A DNA stretch of 41,621 bases from Edaphobacter aggregans. GTDB lineage: Bacteria > Acidobacteriota > Terriglobia > Terriglobales > Acidobacteriaceae. Each line of letters opens with the position of its first letter. Position 1 is the first letter of the stretch. The position numbers and the translations under genes are program-made. The notes below the pieces were generated by a model. The model was not told where the DNA came from, did not search any database, and worked only from the letters and a program-made list of their open reading frames with translations. Shown here piece after piece: positions 9,105 through 17,537 of this stretch. The DNA lies in contig DZDJ01000026.1 in the NCBI GenBank assembly GCA_022736715.1, positions 1 through 41,621 on the forward strand. The letters are read 5' to 3'.

Positions 9105-9214
9105 AAAGCAGAGATGGTGTAGGGTGTGCGCCTTTTGCACGGAGGCGCGCCGGGTCACTCCCTGCTGGCCGCACCGGCTCAAGGCCTGCGGCTTCGTCTT
9201 ACACTCTCTGCTTT
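9105..9214. repeat. Intergenic branched inverted-repeat structure (possible bidirectional terminator or mobile repeat)
   Basis: An outer inverted repeat pairs 9105-9121 (AAAGCAGAGATGGTGTA) with 9199-9214 (TTACACTCTCTGCTTT): 15 matching positions with a 2-base bulge. Inside it are two further hairpins: GCGCCT/AGGCGC at about 9129-9149, and GCCGCA/TGCGGC at about 9168-9192 with an inner GGC/GCC pair. The whole could fold into a multi-branched RNA or cruciform. It fills the gap between the convergent ends of the UDP-xylose synthase and wzi genes, and a T-rich run follows on the plus strand, so termination for both genes is plausible. No second copy was found in this window. Confidence 0.55.
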
Positions 9215-9217
9215 GTT

Positions 9218-11152
9218 TTAGTGGGAATGCAGCTTCGGATACCAGGTGATCTGCAAGGCAGTACTGGTGTCCGTTTGCAGGCCGGGCTTTACGAACGGGG
9301 CCTTCCAGCGCTCATACTGGACCCATCCATTCAACTCAATGTCCTTCCGCAGACGCAGCAGTGCGTTGAAGGTGAACTGGTTCTGCGTGGTGCCGCCGGG
9401 GATGAAATCCTTGTCGGTTTTGTTGTTGCGGTAGGCAAATTGCAGCCACTGGTTGCCGGCAAGATGATAGGTGAGCCATGCCTGGCCGCCTTTGCCTTCG
9501 CGGCCGATCCAGTCGCCCATCAACTGGCCTTTGTTGGTGTAGCCCTGCCGCTGGATGGTCTCCCAGTACATGAAGGAGCCGTTCTGGCTGGGGCCAACGG
9601 GAGGGTCGGTCGTGACCGCTTCGACGCGGAAATCCAGTTTGGGTGCTCCGGGAAAGTGCGAAAGATACAGGCCTGGACGGTAGGCGGCGCGGCGCGGCGC
9701 GCTGACCGGGGTCACGTCGTCATGCACTTCGGAATCGGTGTAGAAAGTGAGCCAATGACGCAGGTATGGCAGCCGATAGGTAAAGTCAAAGGCGCTGAAG
9801 CGTGCTCCCGGGTCGCTGGTGGAGTATTTAGTCGCCTTGTTTGTATCACTGATACTGAAAAAGCTTTGCAGAAAAGTATGCAGCGTAATCGGTTCGTGTC
9901 CCTTGCCTCCCCAGATGACCGTTCGCTGGAAGCCGAACTCGAAGTTGGAGGTTGGTTTGAAACTGAACTTTTCCGCATGCACCCAGGGAGAATTCGGGTA
10001 GGTATGTCCTTTCAGGCTGCCAACAAAAAAGTCGTAGCGCACCGGTCCCAGCAGATTGGACAAAAGCGGAATATGCAGTGGTTCCACGCGGTTGATGCGG
10101 AAGGAATAGATGTTCTCTGCGTTATTGCTCCAGGCCAGGCCTCCGCCCATGCCGGGCCCCATCCAGGCATCGCTTTTGCCGAAGGAGATTTCGTGTCCGG
10201 CAAGGTGTGCGGAGAGGTTTGCCTCCACAATGCGGAAAGGATTCTGTGCGGCAATCGGTCCTTGCGGAATCGTGCTCTGGGGAACATAGGGCACGATCTG
10301 GTCAATGCCCGACAGCTCTTCCGCCTGGGCCAGCGTGTATCCCGCTGTGGCTGGCGTGTGCTGGTATTCCCCGCGGACATATAAAGAGAAGCGGCCGACC
10401 TCATTCAGCGTGGAGAAGCCGGTTACGTTATTGAAGCCTTCGGCATACGGGCGGCCATAGTCATTCACGATGGTCGAGCCGACGTGGAAACTGTCGCGGA
10501 GTGGTTGGCCGCTGATGCCCAGAAATCGCGTATACACCGACTGCACGCCAGCGATATTGTTGCGCATGCCGGTAATGCTGCCGGTTTCGTCCCGCAACTC
10601 GCGCATCACGTCCTCGTAGATGGCGATGGCCTGGTCGTTATTGCTGTCCAGAATACTGTGCGCCGAATTTTGCAGCATGTGCAGCACGCTGCGGCGGGTC
10701 CAGGGGCGCAGGCCGATGTAGACGGTGTCCAGATAGCCCATCGAGTACAGCCGCAGCAACGCAGGGTACATCCAACTGTCCAGCGGAATGTAGGCTGATC
10801 CGTAAGCATCCTTCACGAGCACCGGGCTGACCGGCCTGTAGGGGTTGCGCGCCTCAAAAACGGGCGCTGGAGTTGCCGGGGGCGCTGCTACGGGTGGCGG
10901 AGTGGTAGTTGGCGCCGGTGCCGCAGGGGGCGTGGCCACGGTGCCTGTGGTTGCAGGCTCTGGGTGCGCAGGGGAAGGCTTTTGTCCGAGGTAGGCCGGG
11001 CGATTGGGCACCTGATCTGCGGTCTGCTTCTGATTCCGGGAAGGCGCAGCATTGGTGGTCTGAGAGGAGTCCGTGCTCTGCGCAACAGCGGATACTGACG
11101 GTACAAGGGCTGCCGCCAGACAAAGAGAACACAGAAATGACAATTTCCCCAC
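9218..11152 (-). CDS. Capsule assembly Wzi family outer-membrane protein
   Basis: This protein of about 644 residues would sit in the outer membrane as a beta-barrel and help attach or assemble capsule at the cell surface. An N-terminal signal peptide (LSFLCSLCLAAALVPSVSAVAQ) is followed by a Pro/Ala/Thr-rich linker of roughly 60 residues. Next comes the region PLDSWMYPALLRLYSMGYLD with RPWTRRSVLHML, typical of the long Wzi-like proteins of Acidobacteriota. The rest is rich in alternating aromatic beta-strand segments such as GGQAWLTYHLAGNQWLQFAY. The GTG at 11152 is chosen because GAGGTGA lies just upstream; an ATG at 11197 is in frame. Family placement is from recall of similar proteins, not a search. 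Confidence 0.75.
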   Translation of the reverse strand: MGKLSFLCSLCLAAALVPSVSAVAQSTDSSQTTNAAPSRNQKQTADQVPNRPAYLGQKPSPAHPEPATTGTVATPPAAPAPTTTPPPVAAPPATPAPVFEARNPYRPVSPVLVKDAYGSAYIPLDSWMYPALLRLYSMGYLDTVYIGLRPWTRRSVLHMLQNSAHSILDSNNDQAIAIYEDVMRELRDETGSITGMRNNIAGVQSVYTRFLGISGQPLRDSFHVGSTIVNDYGRPYAEGFNNVTGFSTLNEVGRFSLYVRGEYQHTPATAGYTLAQAEELSGIDQIVPYVPQSTIPQGPIAAQNPFRIVEANLSAHLAGHEISFGKSDAWMGPGMGGGLAWSNNAENIYSFRINRVEPLHIPLLSNLLGPVRYDFFVGSLKGHTYPNSPWVHAEKFSFKPTSNFEFGFQRTVIWGGKGHEPITLHTFLQSFFSISDTNKATKYSTSDPGARFSAFDFTYRLPYLRHWLTFYTDSEVHDDVTPVSAPRRAAYRPGLYLSHFPGAPKLDFRVEAVTTDPPVGPSQNGSFMYWETIQRQGYTNKGQLMGDWIGREGKGGQAWLTYHLAGNQWLQFAYRNNKTDKDFIPGGTTQNQFTFNALLRLRKDIELNGWVQYERWKAPFVKPGLQTDTSTALQITWYPKLHSH

Positions 11153-11321
11153 GCTCACCTCAAAGAAGGATGGTTGCTTGCAGTTGGATATACACAATTA
11201 GATGCCGAACCTGCTGACGCGGGATGGCTCCGCTCGATCAAAGGATTGCTTACTTCTACCTTATGCACCCTGTTGTCGATGGTCAACAATGCAGCAGGGG
11301 AACTGGCAGTCCCGCAGCGCA

Positions 11322-12230
11322 TCAGCGTGCGGTGGGTTTTTCTGCGGCGGTCACGGCTTTGTCCAGCTCTTTCTGGAATTTGCTCGCGATCTGCTGCTTC
11401 CATTGCGCTGAAAACAGTTTTTTCTTGAGCAGGTGCTGCTCCATGCGGGTGAGCGGATCATGGGCAGCGTTCAACTTGCCCGGTACGGTGATGCACTCCA
11501 CGAGCGTGGGGCCAAGGCCGCTGCGGGCATGGCCGATCGCTTCCTGCGCGACGCGGTACAGGGCGATCGCGTCGTGACCATCCACCGTAATGCCGGGCAT
11601 GCCGCAGGCATGTGCGCGGGCGTGGAAGGGAACCGCGTTCAACGTATCGACCGGGCTTTGCGTGATGTAGAGAATCGGCAGTTCATGCCGGCTGGCATAG
11701 CGGAGAAATTCCGGCAGAGCTTCGAGCGCCGTGGAGGCATCGCCGGCAAAGGCGAGAACGATGCCCTCATTTTTGCTTTGGCGATTGCCCACGGCGATGC
11801 CCGTTGCGAGACTGTTTTGCACTGTCAGGCTGGGGGCGGAAAGCAGGTTTAACTCTGCGGCAGAATCCAGTTGCTGGAACGCGCTCCCCGTTGTACGATT
11901 TTTTCTGCTCGCGTACATCTGGCGAAAAATGTTCCTGAGCGGCAGGCCTTTCAGGAAGGCGGCGGCCTTGTCTGCAGATGAGGCGCTGAGCGTGTCCTGC
12001 GGCAACAGATCGACGAGCATGGTGGCCAGCATGGCTTCCATGCCGTAGGAGGACTGGTGGCCTGCGGCCGCTTTTTTCTTTCCAAAGATGGCCTGCAGCC
12101 GTTCTTCCAGCAGGCGACATTGCAACATGGCCGCGTAAAGTTGCTTCAGCTTTGCGTTGCTGATCAGTGGATTTTCATGCGTTTCTGCAGTGACTGCATC
12201 AGCAGCCTTGCGCTTGTTTGTGCTTGCCAT
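11322..12230 (-). CDS. Degenerate 2-oxoacid dehydrogenase E1-alpha-like protein
   Basis: This 302-residue protein resembles the thiamine-diphosphate-dependent E1-alpha subunit along its length: LYAAMLQCRLLEERLQAIFG, GHQSSYGMEAMLATMLVDLL, LATGIAVGNRQSKNEGIVLAFAG and GPTLVECITV match the family order. Key cofactor positions are changed. The GDG(x)nNN motif reads GDAS at 163-166 with S-P where N-N is expected (192-193), and the usual Y-R-D-H-G-H segment is replaced by SSADKAAAFLKG. It is therefore probably not a normal dehydrogenase and may be a pseudoenzyme. No E1-beta, E2 or E3 gene is adjacent. The ATG at 12230 is chosen because family similarity begins soon after it and a GAGGT lies upstream. 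The C-terminus is lysine-rich. Confidence 0.75.
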   Translation of the reverse strand: MASTNKRKAADAVTAETHENPLISNAKLKQLYAAMLQCRLLEERLQAIFGKKKAAAGHQSSYGMEAMLATMLVDLLPQDTLSASSADKAAAFLKGLPLRNIFRQMYASRKNRTTGSAFQQLDSAAELNLLSAPSLTVQNSLATGIAVGNRQSKNEGIVLAFAGDASTALEALPEFLRYASRHELPILYITQSPVDTLNAVPFHARAHACGMPGITVDGHDAIALYRVAQEAIGHARSGLGPTLVECITVPGKLNAAHDPLTRMEQHLLKKKLFSAQWKQQIASKFQKELDKAVTAAEKPTAR

Positions 12231-12480
12231 CGATGGGAGTACCTCAGGAAGTTGTTCCAGCAAAATTCTGGAAGTGGCTGATCGAAAGTGTACATGCACT
12301 GCTGCCATTGCGGGAGGGAAAAGCGCAACCCGCAAAGATATGCACAGGTGTGTGAAAAAGCCTGTGTATTAACGCCGCTCATGGCTCTTATCCCCAGATA
12401 AAACCTGCACTTTTAGCAGAGTGCACCGGATGTGGTGCGGTTTGCGGAAAGCCGCAGAACCGATTCGCAGACGCAGGTTT

Positions 12481-13704
12481 TTAGCTGGAATAATCCGCGT
12501 TGATGCGAACATATTCCCCGGTCAGATCGCAGGTCAGGAACCGGCAGGAAGCATCTCCCTGGGCCATGTCGACTGTAATGGTGAACTCGCGCTGCTGCAT
12601 GGTGGCATGTGTGGCCGCTTTGTTGAAGCTGGGGGAGACGGTGCCGTGTTCAAAAACAGGATGCCGGCCGATGTGAATGGAAACCCTGGACGGATCAAAG
12701 TGCACGCCGGAGTAGCCTGCGGCGGCGATGATGCGTCCCCAGTTGGGATCGGCGCTGGACCAGGCGGTTTTGCAGAGTGGAGAATGCGCGATGGCTTTGG
12801 CAATCTTTTTTGCGTCGGCGGTTGAATGCGCGCGGTTGATCTGCAGGGTGACAACATGGGTAACGCCCTCGCCGTCGTCCACAATCTGATGCGCCAGCGA
12901 CTGGCAGACTTCGAGTAAAGCAGCCTCCACCTGGGGGTGGTATCCCGGTGCGTATACTGCGCCACAGGCGCCGCTGGCGAGCAGCAATACGGTGTCGTTG
13001 GTGCTGGTGTCGCCGTCGATAGAGATGGAATTGAAACTGGGCTCTACGGCGGCCTGCAGCAGATTGCGCAGATAAAGCGGTTTGATCTGCAGATCGGTAA
13101 ACAGATAGACCAGCATGGTTGCGTGCGGAGGGCCGAGCTGTGGGTGGATCATGCCAGCGCCCTTGCCTACGCCCAGGATGCGCGCCGTGATGCCGTCCAC
13201 TTCGATGGTGGCGTGGGCGGTCTTCGGACGGGTGTCCGTCGTCATAATGGCGCGGGCAAAGTGTTCAATATGCCCCGGGGCATTCCCCAGACCCTCTTTT
13301 GCGGCTGGCAGCGCCGCCATGAGTTTTTCCGCAGGGAAGGGCACGCCAATGATGCCGGTGGAGGAGGGAAAAACCTCCTGCGGTTTGCCGCCAAAGAGTT
13401 CCGCTGCGGTAAAGCAGACCTCTTTGCAGGCGTTGTAGCCGGCCTCTCCGGTGGCGCAGTTGGCGTTGCCCGCGTTGACGACGAGCGTGTGTATGACACC
13501 GCCGCCGATCTCCAGATGTTTGCGTCCGACGATGACGGGGGCGGCGGCCATCTGGTTGGTGGTGAACATGGCCGCCGCAGTGGCGCCCTGGGGAGCATGG
13601 GCGACTGCGAGATCCAGATTGCCGCTGGTCTTGATGCCGGCCTTGACGGCGTTGTATTGGAAGCCCTGAGGAATTGCGTCGGTAGGAAGGAGGTCGGTGG
13701 TCAT
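12481..13704 (-). CDS. argJ: Bifunctional glutamate N-acetyltransferase / amino-acid acetyltransferase
   Basis: ArgJ transfers acetyl from N-acetylornithine to glutamate in the cyclic arginine pathway and, in bifunctional forms, also uses acetyl-CoA. The 407-residue protein has the family segments AAAMFTTNQMAAAPVIVGR, VVNAGNANCATGEAGY, FNSISIDGDTSTNDT and the C-terminal CDLTGEYVRINADYSS. Autocleavage into alpha and beta chains should occur before T196 in ATML, after the KGAGMIHP motif; here six residues (QLGPPH) stand between HP and ATML, where better-known ArgJ proteins have two. The ATG at 13704 is chosen by similarity. The gene is divergent from the ABC ATPase with 35 bp between starts, and no other arginine gene is nearby. 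Confidence 0.93.
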   Translation of the reverse strand: MTTDLLPTDAIPQGFQYNAVKAGIKTSGNLDLAVAHAPQGATAAAMFTTNQMAAAPVIVGRKHLEIGGGVIHTLVVNAGNANCATGEAGYNACKEVCFTAAELFGGKPQEVFPSSTGIIGVPFPAEKLMAALPAAKEGLGNAPGHIEHFARAIMTTDTRPKTAHATIEVDGITARILGVGKGAGMIHPQLGPPHATMLVYLFTDLQIKPLYLRNLLQAAVEPSFNSISIDGDTSTNDTVLLLASGACGAVYAPGYHPQVEAALLEVCQSLAHQIVDDGEGVTHVVTLQINRAHSTADAKKIAKAIAHSPLCKTAWSSADPNWGRIIAAAGYSGVHFDPSRVSIHIGRHPVFEHGTVSPSFNKAATHATMQQREFTITVDMAQGDASCRFLTCDLTGEYVRINADYSS

Positions 13705-13739
13705 AGTTGGTTCGGTTGAATTCACAGCCGAAAGATTAA

Positions 13740-14561
13740 ATGTATCAGGGAGACGATATTCTGATTCAGATGAACATACAAAATAAAGAACCATTTCTTG
13801 ACCTGAAACATGTGAACGTGGCTCGTGGGGACAATGTTGTACTGCATGACCTGCATCTGCATATTGCTGCTGGCGAGCATGTGGCCATTCTGGGGCCGAA
13901 TGGCTGTGGCAAATCGACGCTGATCAAGACGATTACCTGCGAGTGCTATCCACTGGCCCAGCCGGAAACGCAGGTGCGCATCTTTGGGCGCGAGCGGTGG
14001 GATGTGAATGCACTGCGCCAGCGGCTGGGCACGGTTTCCACCGAGTTGCCGGGCAAGCAGACGCGCCGCACCACCGGGCTGGATGCGGTGATCTCCGGCT
14101 TTTTCTCCAGCTCCACGTTGTGGCCGAACCTGCATGTGACGGAGGCGATGCGCGCGCGTGCGCTGGAGGTGCTGGAGCAGGTGAACGCCACGCGCCTGCA
14201 GGACAAGGAAGTGGGCGAAATGTCTGCCGGAGAGCAGCGCCGCATTATGATCGGCCGGGCGCTGGTGCATGGGCCGGAGATGCTGCTGCTGGACGAGCCT
14301 TCCAACGCGCTGGATCTGTTTGCACAGCACGAACTGCGGCAAACGCTGCGCAGGCTGGCGCAGCAGGGCATTGGCATTCTGATAATTACGCACCAACTGG
14401 CCGATGTGATTCCGGAAACGGACCGTGTGGTAATGATGCGCAGCGGCCGCGTCTATGCCGATGGCCCGAAGGCGGAACTGCTGACAAAGGAACGGTTGAA
14501 GGACCTGTTTGGCGTGGAGGTCGACCTGGCCGTTCGCGATGGTTTTTATAACGTCTGGTAA
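13740..14561 (+). CDS. Stand-alone ABC transporter ATP-binding protein
   Basis: This 273-residue protein is a complete ABC ATPase domain. It has Walker A (GPNGCGKSTLIK), a Q-loop region replaced by STELPGKQTRR, the signature MSAGEQRRIMIGRAL, Walker B (MLLLDEPSNALD) and the H-loop (IITHQLADV). It is most like the soluble YlmA/PhrA type or the ATPases of metal importers. No permease or binding protein lies next to it, so either the partner is elsewhere or it acts without one. The start is uncertain: ATG at 13740 has GAAAG 6 bases upstream, and an in-frame ATG at 13770 begins MNIQNKEPFLDL. Its 3' end faces hrpB with 19 bp between stops. Confidence 0.85.
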   Translation: MYQGDDILIQMNIQNKEPFLDLKHVNVARGDNVVLHDLHLHIAAGEHVAILGPNGCGKSTLIKTITCECYPLAQPETQVRIFGRERWDVNALRQRLGTVSTELPGKQTRRTTGLDAVISGFFSSSTLWPNLHVTEAMRARALEVLEQVNATRLQDKEVGEMSAGEQRRIMIGRALVHGPEMLLLDEPSNALDLFAQHELRQTLRRLAQQGIGILIITHQLADVIPETDRVVMMRSGRVYADGPKAELLTKERLKDLFGVEVDLAVRDGFYNVW

Positions 14562-14580
14562 CAGGCGCAGCGACGCACGG

Positions 14581-16923
14581 TCAGGGACGTTCCGGCCAGG
14601 AGTGCCTGGGATAGCGGCGCATCAGTTCGCGGCGCACCTGCGGGTAGAGCCGCTCCCAGAATCCGGCCAGGTCGGTGGTGGTCTGCACGGCGCGCTGGTT
14701 CGGCGCCAGCAGATGCACCACGACGGGCGTGCGGCCGGGGCCGATGCGCGGCGTTTCGCGCATGCCGAAGAAGTCCTGCAGGCGGGAAGCGATCCAGGGC
14801 GGCTTGCCGTGCTCGTAGTGGACCCTGGTCTGGCGTCCGCCGTGCAAGCGAATGTGGGCGGGGGCCAGTTCTTCCAGCCGACGCGCTCCGGCTTTTTGCT
14901 CCAGTAGCGGCAGCAGATGCCCGGCGGCTTTGCGCAGTTCTGCAAAGCTGCGCAGCCCGGCGCAAAGCTCGCGCAGGGCAGTTGCAGCGTCCGGGGCCTG
15001 CAAGCCGGCAAAGGTGATGCGCGAGGCGAGTTCGTCCAAAGCGGCTGCATCCACAAAACGGTCGATACCGGACTCCAGAGCCTTTTCCGCCAGCAACGCG
15101 GCGGCCGCGTTGGCATCGGGCAATGCGCCGCGCGACTCTTCGAGAACCAGTTCGTTGTAGAGCAGCGCGCTGGTGGCTTCCACGCGTTCTCCGGTGCGGT
15201 TCCACTCCACGCGATTTTGCTCGCGCACATGATCGGGAAAAAGCTCCAGCAGCCACTCCGGCTCCAAGCGCGCGGTCATGCGGATGAGCGGCAGCGGTTT
15301 GTCCTTGCGGTCTTCTGCATCGACGGCGACCAGAAATTCATAGGCTGGCCGTTCTCCGGCGATCCCGGCCGAGGCTCCGTTGGACAATGCCACCTGCTTT
15401 TCTTTGCGCAGACGCGCCACGCGATCGGGAAATCCGGCCAGCACGGAGAGCAGCAGTGCGGTGTCGTCGGTAGGTTTGCGCTGACGAATGCCCGCGATTC
15501 TGCGAAGCTGCTCGATATGCTGCCGCATGCGGAAGTCGACAGGCTGTTCCAGCGCTTCCAGCAGATCGGTCCGTTGCGATTGCGTCCCGGAGCTGAGCAG
15601 AGCGGCGACGCGGCAGCCATCGTCCGCTGCACCACGCGCGATGGACTCCACCACGATGCGCGCGAGCCGGGGCGGCAGCGGATAACGCGCCAGTTGCGCG
15701 GCCATGGAGCCGGTTGCGCCCAGGCGGTCCAGCAATGCCTCGGCCTGTTGCACGGCAGCAGCAGGAGGCGTATCGAGCCAGTTGATTTGTGCAATATGGC
15801 CGGCCGCCTGTGCTCTGCCTGCGTGCATGGCCCGCAGCGTGAGGCAAAGCTGGGAGAGGTCGCTGCGCAGGATTTCCGGTGTTTCCTGCGGCGCGCGTCG
15901 CTGGTAATCCTCGGCGGCGTACAGGCGCAGCACACGGCCCGGGCCGGTGCGTCCGGCGCGGCCAGCGCGTTGCTGCGCCGCTGCCTGGCTGATGCGGCCA
16001 ACGTGCAGCGTGGGCAGCCCGGTCCATGGAGAGTAGCTGGCAAAGCGGGCCAGGCCGCTGTCAATCACAGCAGTGACGCCGTCAATGGTGACGGAGCTTT
16101 CAGCGACGTTGGTGGCCAGGATCAGTTTGCGCTGCGTGGCCGGAGCCACTACGCGGTCCTGTTCGGCGGGCGTCAGGCTGCCGTGCAGCGGCAGCATCAG
16201 CAGTCCGGCGCGCTGGGCGAGCGGCTGGCACTCGCGCATGGCGCGGCGAATCTCTGCCGAACCGGGCAGAAAGGCGAGTATGTCACCGGAATGCTGCTGC
16301 GCCAGCAACAGTTCCACGGCCTCGCGCACCTGCACTTCCAGCGGCTGCGGAGAGTAGGGAAGATGCTGGAGGCTGAGCTCAAAGCGTTTGCCTTCCGAGC
16401 GGAGCACCGGGCAGTTGTCCAAATAGGCTGCAATGGGCGCGGCATCGAGCGTGGCCGACATGACGACGATGCGCAGGCCGGGCCTGCGCTGTTGCAGGCG
16501 CTTCAACAGCGCCAGCGCCAGATCACTTTCCAGGTGGCGCTCGTGGAACTCGTCGAGCACCACGGCATCGGTCCCTTGCAGATCGGGGTCAGAGAGAAGG
16601 CGGCGGGTGAGCACGCCTTCGGTCACAAAGCGCAGGCGCGTCCGCGGGCCGGCCACTTCTTCAAAGCGCACCTGATAGCCAACGGTTTCGCCGGGCCCTT
16701 CGGCCAGTTCCCAGGCAACGCGGCGCGCCGCCAGCCGGGCGGCGATGCGCCGTGGCTCCAGCACCAGCACTTCTCCCGGCACCTGATGCAGCAGGGCTGG
16801 AGGCACACGCGTGGTTTTGCCCGCGCCGGGTGGAGCTTCCAGCACCAGGCTGCTGTGCTGCCGCAGAGTTTGGATGATTTCCGGCAGGATGGTGTCGACC
16901 GGAAGAGGGGGCTGGCGATTCAC
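14581..16923 (-). CDS. hrpB: ATP-dependent helicase HrpB
   Basis: This 780-residue DEAH-box helicase matches HrpB in length and layout. It has Walker A (APPGAGKTTRVP, residues 30-41), motif II DEFH (about 122, LDEFHERHLESD), motif III SAT (VMSATLDAAPIA) and motif VI (QQRAGRAGRTGPG, about 316). The C-terminal HrpB domain includes RIRLHGGRQT-like and YGTPW-like positions (HIRLHGGRQTRVHYEHGKPP). HrpB proteins are widespread RNA-helicase-like enzymes whose substrate is poorly defined. It is followed on the same strand by no other gene and is preceded by a Nudix hydrolase 72 bp upstream. No defect is visible. Confidence 0.93.
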   Translation of the reverse strand: MNRQPPLPVDTILPEIIQTLRQHSSLVLEAPPGAGKTTRVPPALLHQVPGEVLVLEPRRIAARLAARRVAWELAEGPGETVGYQVRFEEVAGPRTRLRFVTEGVLTRRLLSDPDLQGTDAVVLDEFHERHLESDLALALLKRLQQRRPGLRIVVMSATLDAAPIAAYLDNCPVLRSEGKRFELSLQHLPYSPQPLEVQVREAVELLLAQQHSGDILAFLPGSAEIRRAMRECQPLAQRAGLLMLPLHGSLTPAEQDRVVAPATQRKLILATNVAESSVTIDGVTAVIDSGLARFASYSPWTGLPTLHVGRISQAAAQQRAGRAGRTGPGRVLRLYAAEDYQRRAPQETPEILRSDLSQLCLTLRAMHAGRAQAAGHIAQINWLDTPPAAAVQQAEALLDRLGATGSMAAQLARYPLPPRLARIVVESIARGAADDGCRVAALLSSGTQSQRTDLLEALEQPVDFRMRQHIEQLRRIAGIRQRKPTDDTALLLSVLAGFPDRVARLRKEKQVALSNGASAGIAGERPAYEFLVAVDAEDRKDKPLPLIRMTARLEPEWLLELFPDHVREQNRVEWNRTGERVEATSALLYNELVLEESRGALPDANAAAALLAEKALESGIDRFVDAAALDELASRITFAGLQAPDAATALRELCAGLRSFAELRKAAGHLLPLLEQKAGARRLEELAPAHIRLHGGRQTRVHYEHGKPPWIASRLQDFFGMRETPRIGPGRTPVVVHLLAPNQRAVQTTTDLAGFWERLYPQVRRELMRRYPRHSWPERP

Positions 16924-16995
16924 AATATGTCCTTGCAGAAGAAAACCAGCGGAAGAATTGAGGGGGCCGGGCCTTCCATGTTGCGCAATGCTGCG

Positions 16996-17499
16996 TTACA
17001 GCAGCTTGCCATCGGCCAGGTCGCGGATGAGGCCAAGGTCTGCGGCAAGGAAGTCGTATTCCGGCAGGGCCTTCAGGCTGGACCAGCACATATCGTTGCA
17101 GGCATGCTTTTCCAGTTTGCCGTCATATTCGCGCACCAGGAAGAATTGCAGATCCACCGCGCCGCCGTTGCGATAGTTGTGGCGCAGCCGTGTGAGCCGC
17201 GGACCAACCTTCGCCTGGATGCCCAGTTCCTCTTCCAGTTCGCGGCGCAGCGCTTCTTCCGGAGTTTCGCCGGGTTCAATTTTGCCGCCGGGAAATTCCC
17301 ACTTCATCGCCATGGCCTGGTCTGGTTTGCGCTGGCAGATGAGGACCTCAAGACCGGCCTCGGTATCGCGCAGGATCAGGGCGGCCACCACCAGACGGAC
17401 ATTGCGCGGGGGCCGGTTCTGCTTTAGGTTGTGCGCTTTTACATTCACTTCAGGTATTTGCTCGAAGCCGCTTTCGCAAAAACTCAGTTTCTGATCCAT
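16996..17499 (-). CDS. Nudix hydrolase, MutT-like
   Basis: This 167-residue protein has a perfect Nudix box: G72, E78, R86-E87, E90-E91 and G93 within GGKIEPGETPEEALRRELEE. It is followed by segments typical of MutT-type enzymes (VGPRLTRLRHNYRNGGAVDL and ALPEYDFLAADL). Such enzymes hydrolyse oxidised nucleoside triphosphates or related diphosphate substrates in the cytoplasm. The first 30 residues precede the domain and may mean that the true start lies further in, although AAGGGA is close to the ATG at 17499. The gene precedes hrpB on the same strand. An 8-oxo-dGTP role is likely but unproven. Confidence 0.9.
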   Translation of the reverse strand: MDQKLSFCESGFEQIPEVNVKAHNLKQNRPPRNVRLVVAALILRDTEAGLEVLICQRKPDQAMAMKWEFPGGKIEPGETPEEALRRELEEELGIQAKVGPRLTRLRHNYRNGGAVDLQFFLVREYDGKLEKHACNDMCWSSLKALPEYDFLAADLGLIRDLADGKLL

Positions 17500-17537
17500 T
17501 CCCTTCTAGTTTAGACGCACTCTACCATACCGCGGAT

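Noticed and set aside
9221..10384. Plus-strand frame of 387 codons opposite wzi.
   Set aside because: The minus strand encodes a full-length protein with signal peptide and family features; the opposite frame shows nothing recognisable.
14917..17427. Plus-strand open frame of 836 codons opposite hrpB and the Nudix gene.
   Set aside because: It is antisense to two genes with clear catalytic motifs, has no recognisable domain, and reflects the high GC content and codon bias of the real strand.
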